Of a DNA stretch of 64,000 nucleotides, positions 42,528 through 50,952 are shown one piece after another. Below the pieces are notes generated by a model. That model worked only from the letters and a program-made list of their open reading frames with translations. It searched no databases and had not been told where the DNA came from. Numbering within the stretch: the stretch's first letter is position 1; each line of letters starts with the position of its first letter. Origin of the DNA: JAAYDS01 sp012729155 (GTDB taxonomy: Bacteria; Chloroflexota; Anaerolineae; UBA1429); the NCBI GenBank assembly GCA_036774405.1, contig DAIPBO010000003.1, positions 104,577 through 168,576 of the forward strand, read 5' to 3'. The position numbers were made by a program, and so were the translations under genes.

Positions 42528-43172
42528 ATGTCAGCTATCCAAGAGGTTCAGTCGCCGCCAGCGGTGCGTCACTGGCTCTGGAGGCCCTATCTGACGGTGT
42601 TCACGTCGAGCCTGTGCATCATGGTGCTCGAACTGGCGGCTGAACGTGTCATCGCGCCCTATGTAGGTTCGTCGCTCTACACCTGGACGACGGTCATCGG
42701 CGTGGTGCTGACGGGCATCAGTGTAGGCAACTATATCGGCGGGCGGTTGGCCGACCGGCGGCCGTCGGTGCGGTTGCTGGGGCTGATCTTTGCGTTGGCC
42801 GGGCTGGCAGCGCTGCTGGTGTTGCCGATCGATGCCCTGCTGGCGCCGGGCGACAGCGGCCTGTCGCTGCTCTGGCGCGTGGTGGGGGTGATGGCGGCCA
42901 TGTTTCTGTTGCCGAGCCTGGTGCTGGGGTGTGTGTCGCCGCTGGTGGCGCGGCTGGCTGTCAAGGATCTGGCGCGTGCTGGGCGCACCGTGGGCAGCAT
43001 CTATGCGGTGGCCACGCTGGGCAGCATCACGGGCACGGTGAGCACGGGGTTCTGGCTGATCCCCACGTTGCGGGTGGATTGGATTATCGTGGCGGTGGGC
43101 GGGCTGCTCCTCTTGTGGGGGCTGGCGCTGCGCATTGCCGGGCGAACCATCGATGCCGGGGTGCTGCGATGA
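42528..43172 (+). CDS. Membrane protein equal to the membrane half of a spermidine-synthase-like fusion
   Basis: A 214-aa protein of about six helices with no soluble catalytic domain. Its segments SLCIMVLELAAERVIAPYVG, SSLYTWTTVIGVVLTGISVGNYIGGRLADR and LPSLVLGCVSPLVARL match in order the first 200 residues of the next gene (IMVLELVVGRIAASYVG, SLYTWTAIISIVMLGISLG and so on). It is thus a paralogue that kept only the transmembrane module, of the kind found in front of spermidine-synthase-like domains. GAGGAG precedes ATG 42528. Its stop overlaps the next start (ATGA). Transport or scaffold roles are possible but unproven. Confidence 0.82.
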   Translation: MSAIQEVQSPPAVRHWLWRPYLTVFTSSLCIMVLELAAERVIAPYVGSSLYTWTTVIGVVLTGISVGNYIGGRLADRRPSVRLLGLIFALAGLAALLVLPIDALLAPGDSGLSLLWRVVGVMAAMFLLPSLVLGCVSPLVARLAVKDLARAGRTVGSIYAVATLGSITGTVSTGFWLIPTLRVDWIIVAVGGLLLLWGLALRIAGRTIDAGVLR

Positions 43173-44710
43173 GCGCGACGAGTGGGAGCTGGCAGCAGCG
43201 TTGGTACTGGCGACCGGGGATTATCGCGGTGCTGGCCAGTGGCAGCATCATGGTGCTCGAACTGGTGGTGGGCCGCATCGCGGCCAGCTATGTGGGTTGG
43301 TCGCTGTATACGTGGACGGCCATCATCAGCATCGTCATGCTCGGCATCAGCCTGGGTAGCTGGCTGGGCGGACGGTTAGCCGACCGCTGGTCGTCGCCGC
43401 GTCTGCTGGGCGTGTTGCTGGTGGTGGGTGGTCTGTTGAGCTGGAGCGTGCTGCTGGTCGATATGGTCAATGCTGTGGCGCAGGTAGAAAAGCTGACGCA
43501 GCAGAACCTGTCATATGTTGCGGGGCTGGCGGCATTGGGCATTGCGCTGGCGTTTCTGCCCTGTCTGGCACTGGGATGCGTCTCGCCGGTGGTGGTGCGC
43601 CTGACGATGCGCAACGTCGATCAGGCGGGCAGCACGGTGGGGCGTATCCACGCCCTCGAGACGGTGGGCAGCATCGTGGCCACCTTTGCCACGGGGTTCT
43701 GGCTGATCTCGGCGTTTGGCACGCGGCCGGTGGTGTGGGGCGTGGGCTGTGTGCTGTTGCTGCTGGGCGTCATCATTCTGGGGCATGGTCGTTGGTGGGC
43801 CATCGTCGCCTGCCTGGCGCTGCTGGTGGCCGATACGACCATCGCAGTGCAGCGCAACTGGTTCCGCGGGCCCTGCACCCTCGAGACCGACTATTACTGC
43901 ATCAAGGTGACGGACGAAACGCGCGAGGGGCACCCCGTCAAGGTGCTGATTCTGGACCGGCTGGTGCACAGCTACTCGTCGCTCGATGACCCCACGCGGC
44001 TGGTCTACTCTTATGAGCGCCAGTATGCGGGGGCCACGGCCTATCAGAACGAGCGGCACAATCCGCTGCGAGCGCTGTTCATCGGTGGCGGCGGCTACAC
44101 CTTCCCGCGCTTCATGGAGGCGGCCTATCCCGATAGCGAGCTGGATGTGATCGAGATCGACCCGGGGGTCACCGAGATCGCCCACCAGCTTCTGGGGCTA
44201 GAGCGCGACACGCGCATTGCCACCTACAACGAGGACGCGCGCATGTTTCTGGGCCGCACACCCAACCGCGCCTATGACTTGGTGTTCGGTGACGCGTTCA
44301 ACGACTTTTCGGTGCCCTACCACCTGACGACGCACGAGTTCAACCAGCAGGTGCACGCCTGGATGGCCCCCGATGGGCTGTACGTCATCAACATGATCGA
44401 CGGGCCGTCTGGAGAGCTGTTCCGCTCGTACGTGCACACGCTGCGCCAGACGTGGCGGCACGTGTATGCCGTGATGGACGTGGATGCCTGGCGACGCGCC
44501 ACGCGCAGCACCATCGTGGTTATCGCCAGCGATCAAGCGCTGGATGTTGCCGCGCTCGGCGAGCACGCCCCCGAGCTGGCGGCGTCGCTGCTCGCGCCAG
44601 ACGTGCTAGAAGGGATATTGGCTGAAGACCGCGCCATCTTGCTGACCGACCGCTATGCGCCGGTCGATCAACTGCTGCTGCCGGTATTTCTCGACATACT
44701 GCCCGAGTAG
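43169..44710 (+). CDS. Spermidine-synthase-like fusion: membrane domain plus Rossmann methyltransferase-fold domain
   Basis: A 513-aa protein. Residues 1-215 are transmembrane with the motif GISLGSWLGGRLADR; residues ~245-513 are a soluble spermidine/spermine synthase-like domain. The latter has ALFIGGGGYTFPRFM, the nucleotide-binding GGG loop, VIEIDPGVTEIA (acidic ribose ligand), and LVFGDAFNDFSVPYHLTTHEF, in the place of the catalytic GD of aminopropyltransferases. Such fusions are widespread and uncharacterised; they may not make polyamines. Translation is coupled to the upstream membrane-only paralogue through an ATGA overlap. Confidence 0.87.
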   Translation: MSATSGSWQQRWYWRPGIIAVLASGSIMVLELVVGRIAASYVGWSLYTWTAIISIVMLGISLGSWLGGRLADRWSSPRLLGVLLVVGGLLSWSVLLVDMVNAVAQVEKLTQQNLSYVAGLAALGIALAFLPCLALGCVSPVVVRLTMRNVDQAGSTVGRIHALETVGSIVATFATGFWLISAFGTRPVVWGVGCVLLLLGVIILGHGRWWAIVACLALLVADTTIAVQRNWFRGPCTLETDYYCIKVTDETREGHPVKVLILDRLVHSYSSLDDPTRLVYSYERQYAGATAYQNERHNPLRALFIGGGGYTFPRFMEAAYPDSELDVIEIDPGVTEIAHQLLGLERDTRIATYNEDARMFLGRTPNRAYDLVFGDAFNDFSVPYHLTTHEFNQQVHAWMAPDGLYVINMIDGPSGELFRSYVHTLRQTWRHVYAVMDVDAWRRATRSTIVVIASDQALDVAALGEHAPELAASLLAPDVLEGILAEDRAILLTDRYAPVDQLLLPVFLDILPE

Positions 44711-44729
44711 CGGGCAGGCGGGGAGAGCG

Positions 44730-45884
44730 ATGCGAACACTACATTTCAGCGCGCCTGGGCGGTTGATACTGGGCAACGGGGCGCTGGCCGAGCTTCCGGG
44801 CCAGGTTAAGCGGCTGGCGGCGGGCCGTGTGCTGGTGGTCACCGACGCCGGGCTGGTGCGTGCCGGCATCGCCGGGCGCTGCATGGACCTGCTGGCGGCG
44901 GCATCGATCGATGCGGTGCTGTACGACGGGGTGACGTCTGACCCGCACTATGGCGTGGTGAGCGATGCGCTCTCGTTTGCACGGCGGCACAGCATTACGG
45001 CGCTGGTGGGCGTGGGCGGGGGCAGCTCGCTCGACGTGGCCAAGGTGGTCTCTGTGTTGGTGACGCACGAGGCGCCCATCGATGCATTGGTGGGCACCGA
45101 TCGCGTGGCCGGGCCTGGCCTGCCCAAGCTGCTGGCGCCGACCACTGCCGGCACCGGCAGCGAGGTGACGCCCATCACCGTGCTGTCGGACCATGATGCG
45201 CACCTGAAGAAGGGTATCGTTAGCGAGTACCTGTACGCCGATGTGGCGCTGATCGACCCCGAGCTGGCGGTGGGCTTGCCGCCGCAGGTGACGGCCTTCA
45301 CCGGCGTCGACGCGCTCTGCCACGCGCTCGAGGCCTATACCAACAAGTATGCACAGCCCTTTACCGACGCGCTGGCGCTGCAGGCCATGCGGCTCATCGG
45401 GGCCAGCCTGCGGCGGGCGGTAGCCTGTGGCGAGGACTTGACGGCGCGCTACAACATGGCGTTGGCCAGCCTCTATGGTGGCCTGTGTCTCGGCTCGGTA
45501 AACACCACGGCGGTGCACGCGCTCGCCTATCCGTTGGGCGGCAGCTATGACGTTCCGCACGGGGTGGCCAACTCGCTGCTGCTGCCTTATGTGATGCAGT
45601 TCAACCTGATCTCGAACCTGGAGCGCTTTCGTGATGTGGCTGTGGCGCTGGGGCGCCCGGTTGCGGGCCTGTCGCTGCGGGCCGCTGCGGCGCAGGCCAT
45701 CGAGGCGGTGCAAGAGCTGTGCGCTGATGTGGGCATTGTCTCGCGCATGCGCGACCTGGGCATACCCCACGAGGCGGTGCAGCCCATGGCCGTGGCTGCG
45801 ATGCAGGTCACACGGCTACTGAGCAACAACCCCCGCGCGGTGCGGCTCGAGGACGCCGAGGCCATCTACGAGGCGGCCTGGTGA
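44730..45884 (+). CDS. Iron-containing alcohol dehydrogenase
   Basis: A 384-aa group III alcohol dehydrogenase using NAD(P) and Fe2+ or Zn2+. The nucleotide loop is GVGGGSSLDVAKVVSVL (~residue 93), followed by PTTAGTGSEVTPITVL. Metal ligands can be read in DALCHALEAY (Asp, His) and the later YDVPHGVANSLLLP (His). Related enzymes act on butanol, 1,3-propanediol, lactaldehyde or maleylacetate, so the substrate is open. GGGAGAG precedes ATG 44730, 19 nt after the spermidine-synthase-like gene, so co-transcription is likely. Confidence 0.92.
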   Translation: MRTLHFSAPGRLILGNGALAELPGQVKRLAAGRVLVVTDAGLVRAGIAGRCMDLLAAASIDAVLYDGVTSDPHYGVVSDALSFARRHSITALVGVGGGSSLDVAKVVSVLVTHEAPIDALVGTDRVAGPGLPKLLAPTTAGTGSEVTPITVLSDHDAHLKKGIVSEYLYADVALIDPELAVGLPPQVTAFTGVDALCHALEAYTNKYAQPFTDALALQAMRLIGASLRRAVACGEDLTARYNMALASLYGGLCLGSVNTTAVHALAYPLGGSYDVPHGVANSLLLPYVMQFNLISNLERFRDVAVALGRPVAGLSLRAAAAQAIEAVQELCADVGIVSRMRDLGIPHEAVQPMAVAAMQVTRLLSNNPRAVRLEDAEAIYEAAW

Positions 45885-45963
45885 CTGCGCTCGGCGCGAG
45901 CTATGGCCGCCAGGTCAAGTTTTGGCAGGGCGCGAGGCAATGGTGTGCCGCAGACATGGGCAG

Positions 45964-45992
45964 TTGCCGGCCGTTAGCGGCGCGGGTATAAT
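45964..45992 (+). promoter_or_regulatory. Promoter of the small unknown gene at 46021
   Basis: TTGCCG (45964-45969), 17-nt spacer and a perfect TATAAT (45987-45992), 28 nt before the start codon. Confidence 0.7.
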
Positions 45993-46020
45993 GGCCGTCA
46001 GTACCGACGAGGGGGAGAAT

Positions 46021-46506
46021 ATGGCTGACGAGGCACAGCGTGCCAAGGGCACAGGCTTGTACAGGCACACATTCAAAGAGGCTGGCTTTGGAGTATGGGT
46101 GCCCACCGATTGGCAGCGGCTTGAGCTGAACACCGGTAACCCAGGGGCCCTGTTCCTGCCCGACCCTGAAGACATGGATACCTGTCTGCTGGCCGAAAAA
46201 GTCACGCTCGACTATTCGGTGGAAGACGATGACGTCGCGGCCCTGCGAGAGGGTTTTGAGCAAGGGCTGGCGCAGCTCGACATCATCGAGGTCGAGTGGC
46301 GCAAGGAAACCGTCACACGGGCGTTCAAGGGTTGGGACGCGCGCTTTTCATACCGCGACGGCGGTGTCGAGCGCAAGCGCTGGGTCCGCACGATGTTCTG
46401 GGGCGACGCCCAGCTGACACTTATCGCCCAGGGCAAAGATCTGGCCACGTATGAACGCTATGCCGGCATGTTCTACAACACCATGATGACCTTCGAGCTG
46501 GTGTAG
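46021..46506 (+). CDS. Small soluble protein of unknown function (DcrB/PsbP-like fold possible)
   Basis: A 161-aa protein without signal peptide or membrane segment. Its middle part (FKEAGFGVWVPTDWQRLEL, then acidic LPDPEDMDT, FSYRDGGVERKRWVRTMFWGD and LIAQGKDLATYERYAGMFYNTMMTFEL) has the strand-and-helix order of DUF1795/PsbP-like proteins, where a closing helix packs on a sheet. I do not recognise a specific function. GAGGGGGAGAAT precedes ATG 46021. It is a single-gene unit with a strong promoter and converges on the FtsX-type gene 32 bp away. Confidence 0.75.
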   Translation: MADEAQRAKGTGLYRHTFKEAGFGVWVPTDWQRLELNTGNPGALFLPDPEDMDTCLLAEKVTLDYSVEDDDVAALREGFEQGLAQLDIIEVEWRKETVTRAFKGWDARFSYRDGGVERKRWVRTMFWGDAQLTLIAQGKDLATYERYAGMFYNTMMTFELV

Positions 46507-46538
46507 ACGCCCAACATACCGGCAACTCGCAGGGCGGT

Positions 46539-49433
46539 TTATTCGCGAGCGCCCATGCGCAGCACCTGGAAGAGGTCGGCGCGCAGGGCCCGCTGCAATA
46601 GGCCGCCCTGTATCGTTATCTGCACCAGGGCAAAGGCTCCAGCCATGACCCACATGCTCGCCGTGTCTAGCTGGGGGCGCAACGGCGGCAGCGGCAGCAC
46701 GCCCTCGGCAGTGGTGACGCGGAAAAAGGGCACAAAGATGCGCGCCGCGGCCACGCCGATGCTGCCACCAGCGGTCAGGCCCAGCAACAGCACCAACAGG
46801 TATTCGAGCTGCACCTGTGCCACCACCTGACGCTGGCTCAGGCCCAGGGCGCGCAGAGCCGCAAAGCGCCACAGACGGTCCTCGAGCGAGCGGCGATGCT
46901 GGATAAGCAACCCCATGGCGGCGAGCAGCAGCGAGGCGATGAACCCCGAAGTGAGGACACCATAGACGCCGATGCGCTCTTTGCGCTCGATCTCTTCTGC
47001 CGTAAGCGTCCACACGTCGAGGTGGTTGGCCGTGTAGGGCGCCACCTCGCCGATGCCACGGCGCAGTGTCTGCAGGTCGGCATCGGGGCTGACGCGCAGC
47101 CAGATGTTGTAGGTGGCCACGCCACCGCCCATGCTCATCAAATAGTCCAGGTTGCCCACCACCGTGTCACGCTCGTCCTCGGCACGCTGCAGGCGGGCGG
47201 CCGCATCGCCGGCTTCATACTGGCTCTCGTAAACCGTGGGGAACAGCCGGTAGCTGCCCACGATCAGCAGATTGAGCTCGACGCTGTTGGTGCCATCGGT
47301 CGACACCCAGATGCGCAGCGGATCGCCCACCTGCATGCCGGTGCGCTGTAAATACCCCTCAGACACCAGCACGCCGTTGCTGTGGGTGGCCAGGCGATTC
47401 ATCAGCATGCCCAGAGGCTCGGCGCTAAAGTCGGGGCGAAAGGCGGCCACGCCGGGCAAGGTCTGGCGGTCGATGGCGAGGAACCAGCCCCGATCGACCT
47501 TGGTGGGGTCGACGGGGATATGCGCGCGGTAGCGGCCCGTCCAGGTGGCGGCGCGTACGCCGGCGATGGCTTCGAGGTCTTGTAACGGCACCAGCCAGCG
47601 GCCGGGGTCTAGCTGTTCGACGTAGCCGCCCTCTGCAAGCGTGCTGGCGCCAGCCGTGATGTTGCTGGGCCCCTCATCGACGCGAAAAGAGACGTCTGCG
47701 CCGATGCGATAGGCGATGCGGTCGGCCAGCCAGTCGTCGAGGCTGACGGCCATCGAAGCGACAAAGACGCCCACCGCCATCATGGTCATGATCAGCAACA
47801 ACGCATTGGTGTAGACGCCGCCGCGCCGGCCGAGTTGCTGCAGGGTGAGGGCGGGCGTCACCGGCAGTAGGGGAGAGAGTGCGCGGTCAAAGAGGCGCAG
47901 CAGTAGCGGCACCAGGCGAGCCGCCAGCAGGGCGCAGGTGATGATGAAAAAGGCGGGCACCAAAAAGACCATGGGGTCGCTGAACACGTCTCCCGACGAC
48001 TGCCACTTGCCGATAGAGATAGAGCCCGAGCGGGCGAGCTGGCGCAGCAGGTAGTAGGTCGGCAGCATCAGGAGCACGTCGACATAGTAGCGCTGCCAGA
48101 CCGGCGGCTTGAGCTGGCGACCAACCTCGCGGGCGTGGGTGATGACGCTCTGGCCCCGCGTTGTGAGGGTGGGGTAGAGACGCGCCAACAGCGAGATCAG
48201 CATGGTCAGAGCGATCAGCCAGACGTTGAGACCGGCCAGCGAGACATTGAGAGGCGACAGCGCCCCAAAGCGTAGAAAGCTGGTGGTGTAGCCCATCAGC
48301 CGACCGATGAGCAGCCCCAGGGCGATGCCGATGGGCGTGCCTGCCACGAGCAGCAGAGCACCTTCGATCAGCGCCATGAGCGCTATCTGGCCATCGCTGG
48401 CGCCACGGCTGACCATCACGGCCACTACCTGGCGTTCGCTGTCAGCGGCAATGGCAGACACAACTGCCGCAAAATAGAGCACAAAACCGATAATGGGCAC
48501 GCTAAAGCCGAAGAGAAGCACCGTCAGCGGCCGCAGTCGTTCGAGGTAGCCCTCTAGGGCGGGTAGAGCGGCGATATCGAGTTTGGCGTCGGGCAGGAAC
48601 TGGTGCACTTCGACATCGGCACGGACGAGGCCCTCGACATAACGGCCGGCCAGCTCGGGCACAAAGCGGTCCTCGTCGAGGTGGAGCGCCCAGTGCACCG
48701 AGGCGGTGGGCATGGTGCCCAGCAGCGGCTGCACCAGTGCGGTGTACTCGTCGCCATGCACCAGCAGCAGGCTGCGGAGCGTCGAGTTGGGGCTGGCGGG
48801 CCAGTAGGGGTCGGTCGCATCGGTGGGGGCCCACAGGCCAGCGATGCGCACGGCGATGGCGGCGGGAGACGAGATGGGCTGCAGCTCGTACAGCTCGCCG
48901 GCGTCGAGGCCCAGCTCGGTGGCAAAGGCCTCGTGCATCCACACGTTGAGGCGTTGCGGCGACGAGGCGGCGCCCCAGGCGTCGCCAGAGGTGACGGCGA
49001 TGTGCTGTTCGATATCAGAAAGAAAACCCACGCTGGCATTGGCCAAAAAGGCGCCGGCCGGGCCATAGGGCCCAGGCTGCTGCGTCTTGAGCATCAGCGC
49101 TGATGAGCTGATGGCCACCTGCTGGTGCTCGACTGGCAGGTTGGTATTGCGCTCATAGATGCCCTGCATCGACACCAGCGCGGCGAGGGCCTGCTCAGCG
49201 GTGAAAGGGCTCGTGCTGGCGGGCAGGTAGTAGGCCTTGACGGTCAGCGGCGAGCGGCGCAGGTCGGCCTCTAGCTTGCCAAGCTCCTCTTCGAGGATGG
49301 CACGGTTGACGGCCTGAGCAAAGATGGGCACGCTGGTGGCCAGGCCGATGGCCAGGGCAATGGCCAGCACCGAGAGTGCGGCCAGGCCTGGGCGACCACG
49401 CAGGCGGTGTAGAACGACACGAAGCAAGCGCAA
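46539..49433 (-). CDS. Large FtsX-type ABC permease
   Basis: A 964-aa membrane protein with two FtsX/MacB-type units. There is a first helix near residues 15-35, a long extracytoplasmic domain to about 300, a helical block (~305-440), a second block at ~500-580 with another extracytoplasmic domain (RVDEGPSNITAG...), and the three terminal helices (~845-955). LEDRLWRFAALRALGLSQRQVVAQVQLEYLLVLLLG is the family's ATPase-contact region. Such permeases work with a separate LolD/MacB-like ATPase in lipoprotein or lipid movement or signalling. No cognate ATPase gene lies beside it. ATG 49433 starts the classic RVVLHRLRGRPGLAALSVLAIALAI segment. Confidence 0.87.
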   Translation of the reverse strand: MRLLRVVLHRLRGRPGLAALSVLAIALAIGLATSVPIFAQAVNRAILEEELGKLEADLRRSPLTVKAYYLPASTSPFTAEQALAALVSMQGIYERNTNLPVEHQQVAISSSALMLKTQQPGPYGPAGAFLANASVGFLSDIEQHIAVTSGDAWGAASSPQRLNVWMHEAFATELGLDAGELYELQPISSPAAIAVRIAGLWAPTDATDPYWPASPNSTLRSLLLVHGDEYTALVQPLLGTMPTASVHWALHLDEDRFVPELAGRYVEGLVRADVEVHQFLPDAKLDIAALPALEGYLERLRPLTVLLFGFSVPIIGFVLYFAAVVSAIAADSERQVVAVMVSRGASDGQIALMALIEGALLLVAGTPIGIALGLLIGRLMGYTTSFLRFGALSPLNVSLAGLNVWLIALTMLISLLARLYPTLTTRGQSVITHAREVGRQLKPPVWQRYYVDVLLMLPTYYLLRQLARSGSISIGKWQSSGDVFSDPMVFLVPAFFIITCALLAARLVPLLLRLFDRALSPLLPVTPALTLQQLGRRGGVYTNALLLIMTMMAVGVFVASMAVSLDDWLADRIAYRIGADVSFRVDEGPSNITAGASTLAEGGYVEQLDPGRWLVPLQDLEAIAGVRAATWTGRYRAHIPVDPTKVDRGWFLAIDRQTLPGVAAFRPDFSAEPLGMLMNRLATHSNGVLVSEGYLQRTGMQVGDPLRIWVSTDGTNSVELNLLIVGSYRLFPTVYESQYEAGDAAARLQRAEDERDTVVGNLDYLMSMGGGVATYNIWLRVSPDADLQTLRRGIGEVAPYTANHLDVWTLTAEEIERKERIGVYGVLTSGFIASLLLAAMGLLIQHRRSLEDRLWRFAALRALGLSQRQVVAQVQLEYLLVLLLGLTAGGSIGVAAARIFVPFFRVTTAEGVLPLPPLRPQLDTASMWVMAGAFALVQITIQGGLLQRALRADLFQVLRMGARE

Positions 49434-49482
49434 CCTCCGCTGGGGATGCTATGCCAGAGTGCTGACCTTGCCCAAGACAGGG

Positions 49483-49508
49483 CGAGGCTCGACGGTGGTC
49501 GAGCCTCG
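49483..49508 (-). terminator. Hairpin between small membrane protein and FtsX-type gene
   Basis: A perfect 10-bp stem CGAGGCTCGA / TCGAGCCTCG with a 6-nt loop, 13 nt after the stop at 49521 on the minus strand. No U tract follows, so it may be a weak terminator or a transcript-stabilising element. Confidence 0.5.
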
Positions 49509-49520
49509 GTGCTGTGCGCC

Positions 49521-49919
49521 TCAGATGATGATGCCGATGGCAAAGCCGACGACGATGATGGCGACCTGCCACGCCCAGATGACCGAGGCTGTGCGGATCA
49601 GCTTGCGGCTGCCGCCATCGACTTCGGCGCCCGAGGTGGGCGACACGGTGTCAAGCGAGCGCCGCAAGCGATATTCTGCATAGATGGTAAAGCCGAGGCC
49701 CGCCGCGATCAGGATGAACCAGGCAAACAGCTCAATGGCGCTAAGGGTCCAGCGCGGATCATCGGCCGTGATGGGCCTTGGAATGGCTGCGACAATGGCG
49801 GTGGAGATGCTCATCACCGCCATCCTGATGGCCAGGATGTCGATCAGCGTGATAAGGGTTGTGACGCCCCACAGCACATAGTACAGGGCCCCTTCAGACC
49901 ACCGCTTGCCATGTTCCAT
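49521..49919 (-). CDS. Small three-helix membrane protein of unknown function
   Basis: A 132-aa membrane protein with helices at about residues 12-40, 62-82 and 110-131, and a basic cytoplasmic loop YAEYRLRRSLD. The middle region TVSPTSGAEVDGG is hydrophilic. I recognise no family. Its ATG lies 1 nt from the stop codon of the ABC ATPase upstream, so it belongs to the peptide-transporter transcript even though no transport role is evident. Confidence 0.72.
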   Translation of the reverse strand: MEHGKRWSEGALYYVLWGVTTLITLIDILAIRMAVMSISTAIVAAIPRPITADDPRWTLSAIELFAWFILIAAGLGFTIYAEYRLRRSLDTVSPTSGAEVDGGSRKLIRTASVIWAWQVAIIVVGFAIGIII

Positions 49920-49920
49920 G

Positions 49921-50952
49921 CTAGGCTACAATGCCCCGCAAGCTGAGCTCACGCGCAAAGTGACAGGCCGTCCAGTGGTCGGGCTCAACCTCTTCAAAGG
50001 GTGGCGCCTCGTTGCGGCAGATGTCTTTGGCATAGCGGCAACGCGGATGAAAGTAGCAGCCCGAAGGCGGATTCGCTGGGCTGGCCACCTCGCCGGGCAG
50101 GCGGATGGGCCGGTCGCGCCGACGTGGGTCGGGCTTGGGCACGGCTGCCATGAGCGCCTCAGTATAGGGATGCTTGGGATGGTAGTAGAGCTCTTCGGTA
50201 GAGGCGAGCTCTACGATCTTGCCGACGTACATCACGGCTACGCGGTCGGTGATGTGCTCGACGACGCTCAGATCATGCGCGATGAAGAGATAGGTGAGCC
50301 CCAGCTCTGACTGCAGGTCTTCAAGCAGGTTGAGCACCTGTGCCTGGATGGACACGTCGAGGGCAGAGACTGGCTCGTCGCAGATGATCAGCTTGGGGTT
50401 GAGCGCAAGCGCGCGGGCGATGCCCAGGCGCTGCCGTTGGCCGCCCGAGAAGGCGTGGGGGTAGCGGCTCATGTACTCGGGGCGCATGCCCACGAGGCGT
50501 AGCAGCTGGGCCACACGGTCTTCGTGCGAGTCAGCGCTCCCGCCCTTGGCAATGACCAGCGGCTCGGCCACGATGCGCTTGACCGTCATGCGCGGGTTGA
50601 GCGAAGAGAAAGGGTCCTGGAAGATGATCTGCATGTTCTGACGGATGGGCAAGAGCTCTTGCCGCGTCATGCTCTCAAGGTTCGACCAGCCGAGATCCGG
50701 GTCTTTGAAGCGGATTGTTCCGGCCGTCGGCTCGTAGAGGCGCAGGATGGTGCGTCCGGCTGTGGTCTTGCCGCAGCCAGATTCGCCCACAAGGCCGAGC
50801 GTCTCACCCTCGCGGACGAAAAAGTCAACGCCATCGACCGCCTTGACGGCGCCCACTGTTCGCTTGAACAGGCCGCCCCGGATGGGAAAGTGCTTGCGAA
50901 GGCCTTTGACATCGAGGATAACCTCTTTGTCTTGGAAAGAGCTGTTAGCCAT
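49921..50952 (-). CDS. Peptide ABC transporter ATP-binding protein (DppF type)
   Basis: A 343-aa ATPase of the second family-5 importer. Features: KHFPIRGGLFKRTVGAVKAVDGVDF at the start, Walker A GESGCGKTTAGR, FQDPFSSLNPRM, signature FSGGQRQRLGIARALALNP, Walker B LIICDEP, and the C-terminal cysteine region GCYFHPRCRYAKDIC with AxPP. The DppF-type RTVGAVKAVD element separates it from the partner ATPase. ATG 50952 overlaps the stop of the DppD-type gene by 8 nt. Confidence 0.95.
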   Translation of the reverse strand: MANSSFQDKEVILDVKGLRKHFPIRGGLFKRTVGAVKAVDGVDFFVREGETLGLVGESGCGKTTAGRTILRLYEPTAGTIRFKDPDLGWSNLESMTRQELLPIRQNMQIIFQDPFSSLNPRMTVKRIVAEPLVIAKGGSADSHEDRVAQLLRLVGMRPEYMSRYPHAFSGGQRQRLGIARALALNPKLIICDEPVSALDVSIQAQVLNLLEDLQSELGLTYLFIAHDLSVVEHITDRVAVMYVGKIVELASTEELYYHPKHPYTEALMAAVPKPDPRRRDRPIRLPGEVASPANPPSGCYFHPRCRYAKDICRNEAPPFEEVEPDHWTACHFARELSLRGIVA

